DNA of 64,000 bases from Vampirovibrionales bacterium (GCA_029866025.1 JARXAD010000003.1:1-64000), one strand, 5' to 3'; positions 37,329-46,724 are shown, counted from the stretch's first letter. The notes: generated by a model not told the origin, from the letters alone. Translations and numbers: made by a program.

Positions 37329-38441
37329 GTGGCCGATGAAGACAAGCAGTTTGAGGCCAGTGCCCAAAAAATTCAAAAAGCCCGCGAAGAAGGGCAGGTG
37401 TTTAAAAGCCGGGACATGTCCACCGCCATCGTCCTGGTGTCTACCTTTGGCCTGTTGCTGCTGATGACGCCCATGATTTGGCGGGAAATTTCCACTCTCT
37501 TTATCTTGGTGTTTGATCAAATCCCCAACGCCCACATTGAAGACATTGGTTGGCAGTATTTGGCCCTAATTAGCGTGAAGGCCTTGGTGCTGTTGATTGC
37601 TCCTTTTATTGTAGGGGCAGCTATTATGGCCACCATTGCCGATTTTTTTCAGGTAGGGCCCCTGTTTGCCACCAAAGCCGTGATGCCCAAGTTTGACAAA
37701 CTTAACCCCGTGGCAGGCATCAAAAACATGTTTTCCATGCGGTCTCTCATTGAGCTGGTGAAAAACATCCTTAAAATTGCCGTGCTGGGCTTTGTGGGCT
37801 GGAAAGTGTTTGAAGAATACCTGGGCCAGCTGCTATCGGTGGGGGCATCTGAAAACGTGTTTGCCCTGATGGGGGTGCTGGGGGCCTTACTGACTAAATT
37901 TATCTTGTTGGCAGGCTTGGCCTTCTTTATTATTGGCGGGGCCGATTTTCTCTTTCAACGCTGGAAATTTATGCAAGATCAAAAGATGTCCTTTAAAGAG
38001 ATGAAGGACGAATTCAAAAACTCGGAAGGCGACCCCATGGTGAAGCACGCTTTGCGCCAACGTCGCATGCAAATGCTGCAACAAAGCATGCTAGAAGCTG
38101 TACCTGACGCCGATGTGGTCATTACCAACCCCATTCACTTGGCGGTAGCCATTAAGTACCAAGCCGAGAATATGGAAGCCCCCCAAGTGGTGGCCAAAGG
38201 CGCCGAACTGTTTGCCGAAAAGATTAAGAACTTGGCGCGGGAGTACGGCGTGCCCATTGTGCGAGAACCAGAAGTGGCAAGAGCCCTGTACCGCATTGTG
38301 GACATTGATCGTGAAGTGCCACCGGATATTTACCAAGCTGTGGCCGAAATTTTACTTTTTGCTTGGAAATCGGTGGGAAAGGGAGTGCCAGGCTCTAGCG
38401 CACCAACGGGGTTGGGGCCCGACCAAAATGATCTTCAATAA
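37329..38441 (+). CDS. flhB: flagellar type III export protein FlhB
   Basis: Switch protein of the flagellar export gate. 370 residues: N-terminal motif DKQFEASAQKIQKAREEGQVFKSRDMSTA, four membrane helices (about 31-210), FLFQRWKFMQDQKMSFKEMKDEFKNSEGDP, and a cytoplasmic C-domain PDADVVITNPIHLAVAIKYQAENMEAPQVVAKG. The autocleavage site, usually N-P-T-H, is N-P-I-H at 267-270: the Asn-Pro bond is kept but Thr is replaced by Ile. The C-terminal tail is about 20 residues longer than the core. Start is GTG 37329 with AAGGA upstream. The FliA-like sigma factor follows. Confidence 0.93.
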   Translation: MADEDKQFEASAQKIQKAREEGQVFKSRDMSTAIVLVSTFGLLLLMTPMIWREISTLFILVFDQIPNAHIEDIGWQYLALISVKALVLLIAPFIVGAAIMATIADFFQVGPLFATKAVMPKFDKLNPVAGIKNMFSMRSLIELVKNILKIAVLGFVGWKVFEEYLGQLLSVGASENVFALMGVLGALLTKFILLAGLAFFIIGGADFLFQRWKFMQDQKMSFKEMKDEFKNSEGDPMVKHALRQRRMQMLQQSMLEAVPDADVVITNPIHLAVAIKYQAENMEAPQVVAKGAELFAEKIKNLAREYGVPIVREPEVARALYRIVDIDREVPPDIYQAVAEILLFAWKSVGKGVPGSSAPTGLGPDQNDLQ

Positions 38442-38621
38442 CGCCTCTCTCAATCAACCAGAGGAACTGGGCGGGAGCCACTGTTTAAGCGGGGCAAGTT
38501 GCGATATGATGAAAGGCCCACGGGTAAGCCTATGCCTTAGGTAGACTGATGTGTCGCCCGTTGAAACAGCACTTCTAAACTGTTTTCAAGCCGTTTTCTG
38601 TTGTAGCGAGCCCTCTGCTTC

Positions 38622-39416
38622 GTGACTCAGCCCCCTCATTCCTTTTCGGCCCCAAAATCGGGCAAGCCTGCCGGCAACCTTAGTGCCGGTGGCAACGCCG
38701 TGGACGCCGGAAAAACAGGCGAAGCCAAACCTGCCAACAGTAAGCCCACCACCCTCCAATACATCCCCTTGGTGGAACGGGTGGCTAAGGCAGAATTTCA
38801 GCGAATTCCCAACCACTTGGTGGATTACGATGAGCTGGTGACCATTGGGGCCATGGCGATTCAAGCCTTGCTTAAGGGTAAATCGGCTGCCGATGCCGAA
38901 CGGCTGAACACCTCATACGTGGCCACGGCCATTCGTTGGGCCATTCGCAACGAGCTTCGCACCCGCTACAAGTGGTACACCCTTAAAACCACCAGTGCTG
39001 CCAGCGAAGACACTACGGCCACGGAAGGTGAGCCTTCCGCTGAAGGCAGTGAAGACGGGGATGATGTCCCTTCAGCAGGTCCTCAAGTACGAGAAGCGGT
39101 GTACCAAAGCATTCTCTCCATTGACGGGATTGCCGACAGCGGCGACGGTGATAACAGCTACGACTTTATTGCGGATCAATCTGCCACGCCGGATGAGCGT
39201 TTGGAAATTACCGAACTGGGCAAGGCCATACGCGCCGCCATTGAGACCCTGCCAGAAAAAGAGCGCTACATTATGGAGTGCCGTTTTTACCGCAATATGC
39301 AGGTAAAAGACATTGCCCACAGCGTGAACCTAAGCAGCAGCCGCATTACGCGTATTGTGCAAAGCTGCCTGGATTTGGTTCGGGATTACCTCAAAGAAAA
39401 CGACCACATTGACTAG
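38622..39416 (+). CDS. FliA-like sigma factor with acidic linker in place of region 3
   Basis: 264 residues. Residues 45-118 match sigma region 2 of the FliA/WhiG group (LQYIPLVERVAKAEFQRIPNHLVDYDELVTIG...TAIRWAIRNELRTRYKW). Residues about 198-257 are region 4 (IETLPEKERYIMECRFYRNMQVKDIAHSVNLSSSRITRIVQSCL). Between them the helical region 3 is missing; instead there is a Ser/Thr/Glu/Asp-rich stretch (121-152) and a piece matching the 3-4 linker (QSILSIDGIADSGDGDNS). Its place next to flhB supports flagellar transcription. The GTG at 38622 is the assumed start; the first 40 residues are low-complexity. Confidence 0.8.
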   Translation: MTQPPHSFSAPKSGKPAGNLSAGGNAVDAGKTGEAKPANSKPTTLQYIPLVERVAKAEFQRIPNHLVDYDELVTIGAMAIQALLKGKSAADAERLNTSYVATAIRWAIRNELRTRYKWYTLKTTSAASEDTTATEGEPSAEGSEDGDDVPSAGPQVREAVYQSILSIDGIADSGDGDNSYDFIADQSATPDERLEITELGKAIRAAIETLPEKERYIMECRFYRNMQVKDIAHSVNLSSSRITRIVQSCLDLVRDYLKENDHID

Positions 39417-39523
39417 CCTGCAAGCAGGCTTTATTTAAGTTTGGCAATTTTGATAATTAAGGGGTGTTATACAATAACGTTGCTTTTTAGCAATGTTGTT
39501 TATCTGGCAGCTAGGATTTTTTT

Positions 39524-39809
39524 ATGCGTATTAACAACACGACGGCCCGTTTTCCCCCCCCCCTCAATTAAATTTGGAGCAAAGGATAAACTTATTTATG
39601 TTATTGAAAAAGTTGGGGGACCAGAACATGAGAGACTCCAAGAAAAAGCGGCACCTCTCACCAATCAACCAGGTGTTAAAGCCGTTATTGTTGATGGCAA
39701 TTCGGTTCAAGTAGCCAGAAATGGCACTGTCAGTACTTATTTGGGTGGCACAAAAGATGAAGCTCTCGATCGGGCATTAGAAAGAGATCCAAAGCGTCAC
39801 GGCAGTTAA
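39524..39809 (+). pseudogene. small gene out of frame at a C10 tract (possible phase-variable gene)
   Basis: The ATG at 39524 has AGGA 7 bases upstream and opens MRINNTTARFPPP, but the ten-C run at 39554-39563 sends the frame to a TAA at 39569. With nine Cs the same start would read on as SIKFGAKDKLIYVIEKVGG and continue to 39809, a protein of about 94 residues with ordinary codon use. The continuous frame beginning at 39441 enters the downstream part but lacks a ribosome site. The stop overlaps the ATG of ylxR (TAATG). Function unknown. It may be an on/off switch, a decayed gene or a sequencing error in the run. Confidence 0.65.
39554..39563. repeat. homopolymer C10
   Basis: Ten consecutive C bases at codons 11-14 after the ATG at 39524; the longest homopolymer seen in the window. 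Confidence 0.95.
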
Positions 39810-40198
39810 TGAAACGGTGGTTTGGGTACAATGGTGTTATGATAGCCGCTCCAGCCACTAAATCCACAGGCAAGCCCTCGCAAAAGCGTGCCACCCCTCA
39901 AAAGCCCAACCGTAAAGGGCTGCGTTTGTGCGTCAGTTGTCGTGGGTACTTTACGCCCACCCAACTGCTTAAAGTTAAAAACGATGCGATTATTCAAGGT
40001 CCATCGGCAGTCCTATTCAATACTAACCCTATAAAAGCCCCCCTTGGGGGGGGGAGGTCGGCGTATTGCTGCCGCACCCAACAGTGCCTGCAACAGGCCC
40101 TTGGGCGCAAACACCTGCAACGTGCGTTGAAAACGCCTCTCCCCGATGCTACACTACAGAGTCTCCATGAGATTCTGGACGCATTGTCGATGGCGTAG
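39809..40198 (+). CDS. ylxR: YlxR family (DUF448) nucleic-acid-binding protein
   Basis: 129 residues (or 119 from the ATG at 39839). RLCVSCRGYFTPTQLLKVK, GGGRSAYCCRTQQCLQQALGRKHLQRALKT correspond to the R-x-C-x-x-C, G-R-x-A-Y and C-x-x-x-A...R-A-L blocks of YlxR, a small protein usually encoded between nusA and infB and reported to affect RNase P and gene expression. Here it precedes infB directly. The ATG at 39809 overlaps the stop of the upstream frame, so translation may be coupled. A G9 run (40046-40054) lies in the GGG-Arg loop. Confidence 0.85.
   Translation: MKRWFGYNGVMIAAPATKSTGKPSQKRATPQKPNRKGLRLCVSCRGYFTPTQLLKVKNDAIIQGPSAVLFNTNPIKAPLGGGRSAYCCRTQQCLQQALGRKHLQRALKTPLPDATLQSLHEILDALSMA
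40046..40054. repeat. homopolymer G9 inside ylxR
   Basis: CCCCCC-TT-GGGGGGGGG at 40038-40054 encodes Ala-Pro-Leu-Gly-Gly-Gly. The frame is intact at nine G; a one-base slip would truncate YlxR. Confidence 0.9.
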
Positions 40199-40285
40199 CT
40201 TTGTTGCATCACCCCGTACAACCCACTCTCTAAAGGAATTTCCCCATGGTTTAACCCGTTTTCTGGCATTGGATGAGGTTTGCTC

Positions 40286-43200
40286 GTGTCTAAAGTCCGC
40301 ATTTATGAATTGGCCAAAGTCCTTGACGTTGGTAACAAAGAACTCCTAGACTTAATGGAGGCAGAGCTGGGCGTTACGGTGAAGAGCCACTCCAGCACCA
40401 TTGAATCTCATATTGCCAAAAAATTAACCGAATTGGTTAAAGCGGGTAAAATCCCAACGAGCACCAACAAACCCAGCCCGCGCTCAGTTAGCTCTTCTGC
40501 TAAATCGCCCGCCACGCCTGCACCGCCCCCCGTGCCTGCGGCTCCCATCTTGCGCGTCATTAAGAAAAAAGACCGTTCTCCTGTGGTGGAAGAGGAAGAG
40601 ACGCCCAAAACCGGGTTATCTGCCTTGCGCGCCCAAACCGAAGCAGTGGCCCGCGAGCATTCGCTGCGCCGCCCTGACGGCCGCCCCGATCCCCATGCCT
40701 ACGCCGCTATTGCCCATGAACCCGAGCCTGTTACTGAGGTGATGGAAGAGCCTGAAGTCGACGTGGCTCCAGAAATTGAACCCACGCCGGAAGTGATTGT
40801 TGCTGACGTTGAAGAACCAATAGTGGTGGAAGCAACTCCTGAAATTGTGGTGGAAGAAGCCCCTGTTGCTAGTAGCGAAGTAGGCGAATCGCCTGAAGCA
40901 ACTCCAACTCCCACTGCTACCGTTGAAATTGTTAAGCCAACGGCGCCTCAATCATTGGGTCGTGTTCAATCGTCATTGCCCAACGCCCCCAACATTCGTG
41001 TGGTGCAAGCCAACACCGATAAAAAATCCATGGAGCCCACCATCTTGGGCAAGGCTGCCCCTCGCGTATTACAAGCGGGACAACGGACGCCCGGTCACTT
41101 TGGCCCTGGGTATCGTTCACCCGGTGCTACTGGTCCTGGTCAACAAGGTGGACAAGCCGGTCGTGGTGGTCCACGCCCTCCGGGTGGTGGTGCAACGCGT
41201 CCGCCCGGTGCTGCCCCTGCCGGGACTGCTGGACAAGCGCCCACCATCGGTGCCGATGGCTTGCCTCGTACCAGTACGGGCCGTTTTAATACGGTACCGC
41301 CCAATTTGCGCGGTGGCGTGGGCAACAAAAAAGAAAAAGTCACGGAAGTAGATAAGCAGGTAGTGCACCGCCGCAAAGGCCGTCAGCGTGAAGTGGAGCT
41401 GGAGCCTGTAACGGAAGTGATGATTACCGGCCAACTAACGGTTCGTGAGCTGGCTGAAAAGCTGGGCAAAACCGATACCGACATCATTCGTCATATGTTT
41501 ATGAAGGGGATGATGGTTACGGTAAACCAGACCGTTGAGATGGCTTTTGCTAAAGCTATTGCCGAGGAAATGGAAATTAAGGTACTGGAGAACGAAAGCA
41601 AAACCGATACCTACGATGCCACCACCTCCATGGCCGAGCAAAAATTGGATGAAGCCACCTACAAACACTTGGCTCCCAAGTCACCAGTGATTTCCATTAT
41701 GGGTCACGTCGATCACGGGAAAACCTCCTTGCTCGACGCCCTCAAAGAGTCTCGCACTCAGGTAACCGCTGGAGAAGCCGGTGGTATTACCCAACGTATT
41801 GGCGCCTACACCGTGGAAAAAAACGGCCAGCGTATTGTGTTTTTAGACACCCCCGGCCACGAAGCCTTTACCGCCATGCGGATGCGGGGCGCTGCTGCCA
41901 CCAACATCGCTATTTTGGTTGTGGCTGCCGATGACGGCGTGATGCCTCAAACCATTGAGGCCATAAACCATGCCAAAGCCGCCAATATTCCCATTATTAT
42001 TGCCGTCAACAAGTGTGATAAAGACAACGCGGATCCGGATCGGGTGTTGGGCCAGTTGGCCGAACACGGCTTAACCGCCGAAGACTGGGGCGGTGACGTT
42101 CTCGTTGCCCGTGTGAGTGCCACCAAAAAAACCGGCTTGGATGACTTACTGGAGCACATTTTACTGGTAAGCGAATTACTGAACCTGCAAGGAGATCCAA
42201 CGGTTGCTGCTGAAGGCGTGATTATTGAAGCCCGTTTAGACAAACGTCGTGGGCCTTTGGTCAGTGCTTTGGTGCAAAATGGCACCTTGCATGTGGGTGA
42301 TAACATTCTGATTGGATCAGTCTCAGGCCGGGTACGTGCCTTGATTGATGACAAAGGCAAAACCATTAAAGAAGCAGGACCTTCTACGCCTGTGGAAATT
42401 TTAGGCCTGAGTGAAGTCCCCAACGCGGGTGAGCGTCTGGAAGTGATTCTCGACAATGCCGAATTTAAACGCCGTGTGGCGGATGCCAAAGGCAACGAGC
42501 GCCAAAGTTATATTGAGCGCCGTCAGATTTTGCCAGGCCTTCAAGCCCCCGATGGCAGTGGCTTGGAGCGTGAGCAGTACCTCAACTTCATCGTGAAGGG
42601 CGATATGCAGGGCACCACGGAAGCAGTGAATGAATCCATGACGGCTTTATCTAATGATGAAGTGAAGATCAAAATCATTCACAGTGGTACCGGTAACATT
42701 ACGGAAGCCGATGTGATGCTGGCCACCGCCAGTAAAGCCATTATTGTGGGCTTTAACGTGCAGGCTGACAACAGCGTGCAAAATTCTGCCGAGCGCAATG
42801 GTGTGTCCATCCGCACCTACGACGTGATTTACCATCTGACCGATGATGTGGAAAAAATGATGGTGGGCGAGTTGGCTGCCGAAATTATTGAAAATGAAAG
42901 CGGCCGCGCCGAAGTCCGTCAGTTGTTCCCAGTTGGCAAATTGATGATTGCCGGCTGTATGGTGACCGATGGCAAAGTGGTCCACAAAGGCACCATTCAG
43001 GTGCTGCGTAAGGGCAAAGAGATCTATCGTGGCGGTGTGGCCAGTCTGAAACGCTTCAAAGATGACGTGAAAGAAGTGGCCCAAGGCTTTGAGTGCGGTA
43101 TTCGTGTGGAAGGCTTTAACGAGCTGGAAATTGGCGATGAGCTCGTCTTCATGGTCCGCGAAGAGCGCGTTCGGACACTAGACAGCATGAAAAAAGCCGC

Positions 43201-43339
43201 TGAAAAAGCGGTTGCTAGCCGTGCTGCTGCCGAAAAAGCTGCAGCGGCTGAAAAAATCGCAGCCGAAAAAGAAGCGCAGAAAGCAGTAGCTGAAGCTGCC
43301 AAAGCCGACTCAGATAACAAATCTCCCGTAAAGGCTTAA
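40286..43339 (+). CDS. infB: translation initiation factor IF-2
   Basis: Places initiator tRNA on the small ribosomal subunit, with GTP. N-terminal IF2-N helix domain ([27 protein letters not shown]), then a 300-residue low-complexity part: acidic Pro/Val/Glu stretch followed by a Gly/Pro/Arg-rich stretch ([18 protein letters not shown]). The G domain begins near residue 470 ([17 protein letters not shown]), with [12 protein letters not shown] and NKCDKD, then domains II-IV and a Lys/Ala/Glu-rich C-terminal extension. The GTG at 40286 is chosen because GGATGAGG lies just upstream. Followed by rbfA. Confidence 0.97.
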   Translation: MSKVRIYELAKVLDVGNKELLDLMEAELGVTVKSHSSTIESHIAKKLTELVKAGKIPTSTNKPSPRSVSSSAKSPATPAPPPVPAAPILRVIKKKDRSPVVEEEETPKTGLSALRAQTEAVAREHSLRRPDGRPDPHAYAAIAHEPEPVTEVMEEPEVDVAPEIEPTPEVIVADVEEPIVVEATPEIVVEEAPVASSEVGESPEATPTPTATVEIVKPTAPQSLGRVQSSLPNAPNIRVVQANTDKKSMEPTILGKAAPRVLQAGQRTPGHFGPGYRSPGATGPGQQGGQAGRGGPRPPGGGATRPPGAAPAGTAGQAPTIGADGLPRTSTGRFNTVPPNLRGGVGNKKEKVTEVDKQVVHRRKGRQREVELEPVTEVMITGQLTVRELAEKLGKTDTDIIRHMFMKGMMVTVNQTVEMAFAKAIAEEMEIKVLENESKTDTYDATTSMAEQKLDEATYKHLAPKSPVISIMGHVDHGKTSLLDALKESRTQVTAGEAGGITQRIGAYTVEKNGQRIVFLDTPGHEAFTAMRMRGAAATNIAILVVAADDGVMPQTIEAINHAKAANIPIIIAVNKCDKDNADPDRVLGQLAEHGLTAEDWGGDVLVARVSATKKTGLDDLLEHILLVSELLNLQGDPTVAAEGVIIEARLDKRRGPLVSALVQNGTLHVGDNILIGSVSGRVRALIDDKGKTIKEAGPSTPVEILGLSEVPNAGERLEVILDNAEFKRRVADAKGNERQSYIERRQILPGLQAPDGSGLEREQYLNFIVKGDMQGTTEAVNESMTALSNDEVKIKIIHSGTGNITEADVMLATASKAIIVGFNVQADNSVQNSAERNGVSIRTYDVIYHLTDDVEKMMVGELAAEIIENESGRAEVRQLFPVGKLMIAGCMVTDGKVVHKGTIQVLRKGKEIYRGGVASLKRFKDDVKEVAQGFECGIRVEGFNELEIGDELVFMVREERVRTLDSMKKAAEKAVASRAAAEKAAAAEKIAAEKEAQKAVAEAAKADSDNKSPVKA

Positions 43340-43386
43340 ATTTTAGGCTCAAATCCCTCCGTTTATTGTTAAAGAATGCAATTGTT

Positions 43387-43782
43387 ATGACGTACGGTGG
43401 TTCACGCAGCAGTTTTTCTCGCGTTGACAAGGTAAAAAAGGCCTTGATGCGTGAGATTAGTGAGCTGATTGCCAGTGAAATTAAAGATCCGATACTGGAC
43501 AACCAAATTATTAGCGTGACGGAAGTAGACGTGAGCAAAGATTTTGCGGTGGCTAAAATTTATCTGAGCCTTTTAACAACCTCTGCGAATCCCGAGGCTA
43601 TTTTGGATGTGCTGAATGCCGCTGCCCCCAAACTACAAAACATGGTGGGTAAACGTCTTCAGTTGCGCAACACGACCAAGCTCAGTTTTTATCTAGACGA
43701 CTCGTTGCAGCGAGGCAGTCGTGTCCATGAGTTGCTCAAACAACTCTCGGCAGACGAGCCACCTGTCTCTGATGCCTCGTAA
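43387..43782 (+). CDS. rbfA: ribosome-binding factor A
   Basis: 30S maturation factor. About 131 residues from the ATG at 43387. KVKKALMREISELIASEIKDPIL, ISVTEVDVSKDFAVAKIYLSLL, LQNMVGKRLQLRNTTKLSFYLDDSLQRGSRVHELLKQL are the KH-type blocks and conserved 'P-x-L-x-F-x-x-D' region; here the Pro is Thr-Lys. Downstream of infB with a 47-base gap, the usual order. Confidence 0.95.
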   Translation: MTYGGSRSSFSRVDKVKKALMREISELIASEIKDPILDNQIISVTEVDVSKDFAVAKIYLSLLTTSANPEAILDVLNAAAPKLQNMVGKRLQLRNTTKLSFYLDDSLQRGSRVHELLKQLSADEPPVSDAS

Positions 43783-43996
43783 CAAAGCAACATAAACCCG
43801 CATCAAATCCCATATAGTTGTTTTTATACAACTGAGGCTTTTTAATTGACGAAATATGTTATAAAAGCCCTCTTAGGCGCTGCTGCTCACCCAGCATTCA
43901 TTTAGAACGAATCATAGGCTGAATAAGGGTGTATCACCCTTGGTTTACATCTGCCAGTACGTGCAGAAAAGCCAATTTAGGTAGGGAACGATTGTT

Positions 43997-44836
43997 GTGA
44001 CGGATTATGGCGTTAGCCTAATGCCTGCATGGGTACCGCAAGGGACCGGGTTTGCAGTGGAAAACAATGCGTTACCTTCGTCTAACACATCGGCTGCGTC
44101 TTTGTTAGGTGCACTTGCCCAGGGATTTACCAATACCACGTTTCCCGGTAGCGCCCCAGTTTCCCCAGAAGCGCCTGCTATGATAAACCTCAACAATGGC
44201 CCACGACAATGGACCAGTATGGCAACATTAGCAACTGCTGAGCAAAAACCAGTACAAAGCTCAACCAAAACCACACCGGTTACTACTCAAAAAGTTGAGC
44301 CAACTGCTGCAACTAAAATAACATCGCGCATGGAGAAACCATCCAAAATTCCTCAATGGGCGTGGGAAGCCACCAGCGCTATTGATGAATCTGTGGCCCG
44401 CATTGCCATTGCGCACCTACTGAGTAAGGAATGTGATCCAACGGATATTCACAAGGTGGTAGATCACCCCAATGATCCCGGAAGAATAACAAAATATGGC
44501 ATTGCTCAACGCTACCATCCAACAAAGAATGTGGCCAACTTAACCATTGAACAAGCCGTTCAAATTTATTACAACGAATACTGGATCCCTAATCGAAACT
44601 TACTCAGTTCACTGCCTAGCGATGGCATGCGTGTGGCAACACTGGATGCCTTTGCCCACCATGGGGTAGAGGGCACCAAAAAATTGCTAAAAAAAATTGC
44701 TACCCAATTAACACCTAATGCATTGGGAAAAGCTCGCATTGCTGAGCTAAGGACCAAAGACCACGCCGGATCCTTTATCAATGGGTGGGAGACAAGAATT
44801 GAAGACGTGACCGCGTTTGCCGAAAGTACTGTCTAA
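43997..44836 (+). CDS. muramidase-like protein (GH108-type domain at C-terminus)
   Basis: 279 residues. The first 125 are Ala/Pro/Thr-rich and look disordered. From about residue 129, IDESVARIAIAHLLSKECDPTDIHKVVDHPNDPGRITKYGIAQRYHP, then LTIEQAVQIYYNEYWIPNRN and MRVATLDAFAHHGVEGTKKLLKKI resemble the GH108 fold (E...D-P-x-D-x-G-G-x-T-x-y-G-I, then Y-x-x-x-Y-W). The catalytic glutamate would be in LLSKEC. Such enzymes cut peptidoglycan in phage lysis, protein secretion or organelle assembly. No signal peptide. GTG start at 43997 with AGGGA upstream. The 215-base gap before it contains hairpins (AGTTGT/ACAACT and AAGGGTG/CACCCTT). Confidence 0.7.
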   Translation: MTDYGVSLMPAWVPQGTGFAVENNALPSSNTSAASLLGALAQGFTNTTFPGSAPVSPEAPAMINLNNGPRQWTSMATLATAEQKPVQSSTKTTPVTTQKVEPTAATKITSRMEKPSKIPQWAWEATSAIDESVARIAIAHLLSKECDPTDIHKVVDHPNDPGRITKYGIAQRYHPTKNVANLTIEQAVQIYYNEYWIPNRNLLSSLPSDGMRVATLDAFAHHGVEGTKKLLKKIATQLTPNALGKARIAELRTKDHAGSFINGWETRIEDVTAFAESTV

Positions 44837-44844
44837 TAGAAGAT

Positions 44845-45162
44845 TTACTTCTTTTCGGTAGCTTTTTCTAGCTCTAATTGCATTTTTTCCAGTTCGATTT
44901 CCATCTCTCCCTTTTGCTCCAACTCATTAATTTTAGGAGCAACATCAACAAAAGTCATAATTTGAAAGCAATTTGGAGGAGAGTCTTTTTTACATACTAC
45001 ATTTCTCCAAACCTTGCCATTTTGGTTATCTAAAAGAAAAACCATATGATTTAATTCTAGAAGTGCATATCGATCCGAAGAAGGTGGGTGTGAAACATTT
45101 AAGTCACACCCTACAAAAAACAAGCTAGTACTTATTAAAAAGCATGCTAATACTTTATGCAT
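44845..45162 (-). CDS. small lipoprotein with C-terminal coiled coil
   Basis: 105 residues. Signal ending in LFFVGC, a lipobox; mature part has a short beta region (YALLELNHMVFLLDNQNGKVWRNVVCKK, NCFQIMTFVDV) with two further cysteines, then a Glu/Lys-rich helix (NELEQKGEMEIELEKMQLELEKATEKK). Function unknown. It starts 14 bases after the rplI stop, so it may be read through from rplI. A+T-richer than its neighbours. Confidence 0.7.
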   Translation of the reverse strand: MHKVLACFLISTSLFFVGCDLNVSHPPSSDRYALLELNHMVFLLDNQNGKVWRNVVCKKDSPPNCFQIMTFVDVAPKINELEQKGEMEIELEKMQLELEKATEKK

Positions 45163-45176
45163 TTACCCTTACCTGC

Positions 45177-45638
45177 TTAAGCGTCTTCTTTAAGGGCGCT
45201 AACCACCACGGCAAATTCAGCCGTAACCTTGGACGAGAATTTAACGTACGCCTGGAATTGACCCACGCGGTTGATGGCTTCGTTGGTATTGATTTGCTTA
45301 CGCTCAACAGTTAAGCCGGTTTTATCCAAAATAATTTTGGAGAGTTCTTTGGTGGTGATGGTGCCAAACAATTTGCCGGTTTCGCCAGCATAGGCTTCCA
45401 CATTGACGGGGCTAATGGCCGATACTTTTTCAGCTTTGGCGGTGTCGTCCTGAAATTTGCGTTCGGCTTGCTTGCGAATTTTCTCCAAGCGTTTTTCGCG
45501 GTCTTGCATGGCGCCTTGGGTGGCGCGAACAGCCATCAATTTAGGGGCTAAAAAATTGAGGAAATACCCCAGCTTTACATCCAGCACGTCACCGTTTTCG
45601 CCCAGGGCATCCACGTCTTTGGTTAAAATGACTTTCAT
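45177..45638 (-). CDS. rplI: 50S ribosomal protein L9
   Basis: 153 residues. N-terminal rRNA-binding domain KVILTKDVDALGENGDVLDVKLGYFLNFLAPKLMAVRAT, long connecting helix (QDREKRLEKIRKQAERKFQDDTAKAEK) and C-terminal domain GKLFGTITTKELSKIIL. AGGAG precedes the ATG at 45638. Confidence 0.97.
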   Translation of the reverse strand: MKVILTKDVDALGENGDVLDVKLGYFLNFLAPKLMAVRATQGAMQDREKRLEKIRKQAERKFQDDTAKAEKVSAISPVNVEAYAGETGKLFGTITTKELSKIILDKTGLTVERKQINTNEAINRVGQFQAYVKFSSKVTAEFAVVVSALKEDA

Positions 45639-45736
45639 TGAAAACTCCTAAAACTTAGTAAAAAAGGGGGTGGTTGAGACACAACCGCTACCAGAATGCA
45701 GTTGAATAGATGTAACACAAACCAGGGTGTTAACTC

Positions 45737-45754
45737 AACCCAGCAAGCTGGGTT
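45737..45754. repeat. dispersed palindrome, copy 3 (opposite orientation)
   Basis: CCCAGCAAGCTGGG at 45739-45752 followed by TTTATAAAC, in the gap between rplI and the TrmB gene. Confidence 0.8.
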
Positions 45755-45917
45755 TATAAACAAACAAAGAGGCTTTGATTTTAAAACACACCGTGGCATA
45801 CCCATACAACTCCCTTATTAGGTTGGGTTTTGATACGATTAAAATCACTTCCAAACGATCGCCTATTCACTTGTCAGTCTGACACACCCATTTGTTCAGT
45901 ATTTCCCGGAGCTTCCT

Positions 45918-46724
45918 GTGGACGAACTCATACACCACCTTAAAGAGCTGGGCTTTAATTCATATGAATCCAAGGTATACCTAGCCTTACTTAAAAATTA
46001 CCCGGCAACGGGTTATGAAGTGAGCAAAGAATCAGGGGTGCCCCAAGCCCGCGCCTACGATACCCTAAAAACCCTTGAGAACAGGGGGGTAGTGATTGCC
46101 AATGCTGGTAAACCCATTACCTATCTACCTATTTCTCCTAAAGACTTACTCAGCCAGTGGGAACGATCGTTTAACCATTCCCTGGATTTCCTCAAAGAGT
46201 CGCTGCCAACCCTTAGTCAGGAGACGGTGGAACCCATCCTCAACATTCGTGGCGAAGCCGCCTGTAATCTCCACATTGAAAGCATGATCAACCGTGCCAA
46301 GCGGGTCATCTTTTTGGAAATTTGGGAAAAAGATGCCAAACACTTTGCCCCCGCACTAGAAGCTGCCCACAAACGCGGCGTGCAGCTGAACGTGGTGGGT
46401 TACGATGGGGCCGACTTTGATTTTTGCAAGGTATACCATCATGACAAAGATGAAAAAATTGACCGCTTGTTTGGTGCCCGCTGGCTTATTTTGGCGGTGG
46501 ATGATGAAGAAGGCTTGATAGGTAATGTGCCCACCGGTGAGCTGGTGCCAAAACTGGTAACGACGCGTAATAGCGGTATTGTTTTTGTGGTGAAGGAGCT
46601 GGTGACCCACAATATCTTTTTACGTGACGTGGAAAACACATTGGGCAAAGAAATATATGAAGCGTATGGGAACAATCTTCTCTCGCTGCGCAATAAAATT
46701 TTGGGCTATGAACTATTGACCTAA
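45918..46724 (+). CDS. TrmB family transcriptional regulator
   Basis: 268 residues. Winged-helix N-terminus (LKELGFNSYESKVYLALLKNYPATGYEVSKESGVPQARAYDTLKTLENRGVV, residues 7-60), short coiled coil, then a phospholipase-D-like effector domain (CNLHIESMINRAKRVIFLEIWEKDAKHFAPALEAAHKRGVQLNVVGYDGA). TrmB proteins often respond to sugars; the ligand here is unknown. Start is GTG at 45918 with CGGAGC upstream. The target may be itself or the exported protein downstream (inference). Confidence 0.87.
   Translation: MDELIHHLKELGFNSYESKVYLALLKNYPATGYEVSKESGVPQARAYDTLKTLENRGVVIANAGKPITYLPISPKDLLSQWERSFNHSLDFLKESLPTLSQETVEPILNIRGEAACNLHIESMINRAKRVIFLEIWEKDAKHFAPALEAAHKRGVQLNVVGYDGADFDFCKVYHHDKDEKIDRLFGARWLILAVDDEEGLIGNVPTGELVPKLVTTRNSGIVFVVKELVTHNIFLRDVENTLGKEIYEAYGNNLLSLRNKILGYELLT

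Noticed and set aside
39441-39523. Upstream start of the C10-tract gene (frame beginning at 39441)
   Set aside because: This frame is already continuous through the tract, but its first 28 codons are hydrophobic/irregular and lack a ribosome site, whereas ATG 39524 has AGGA at the right distance.
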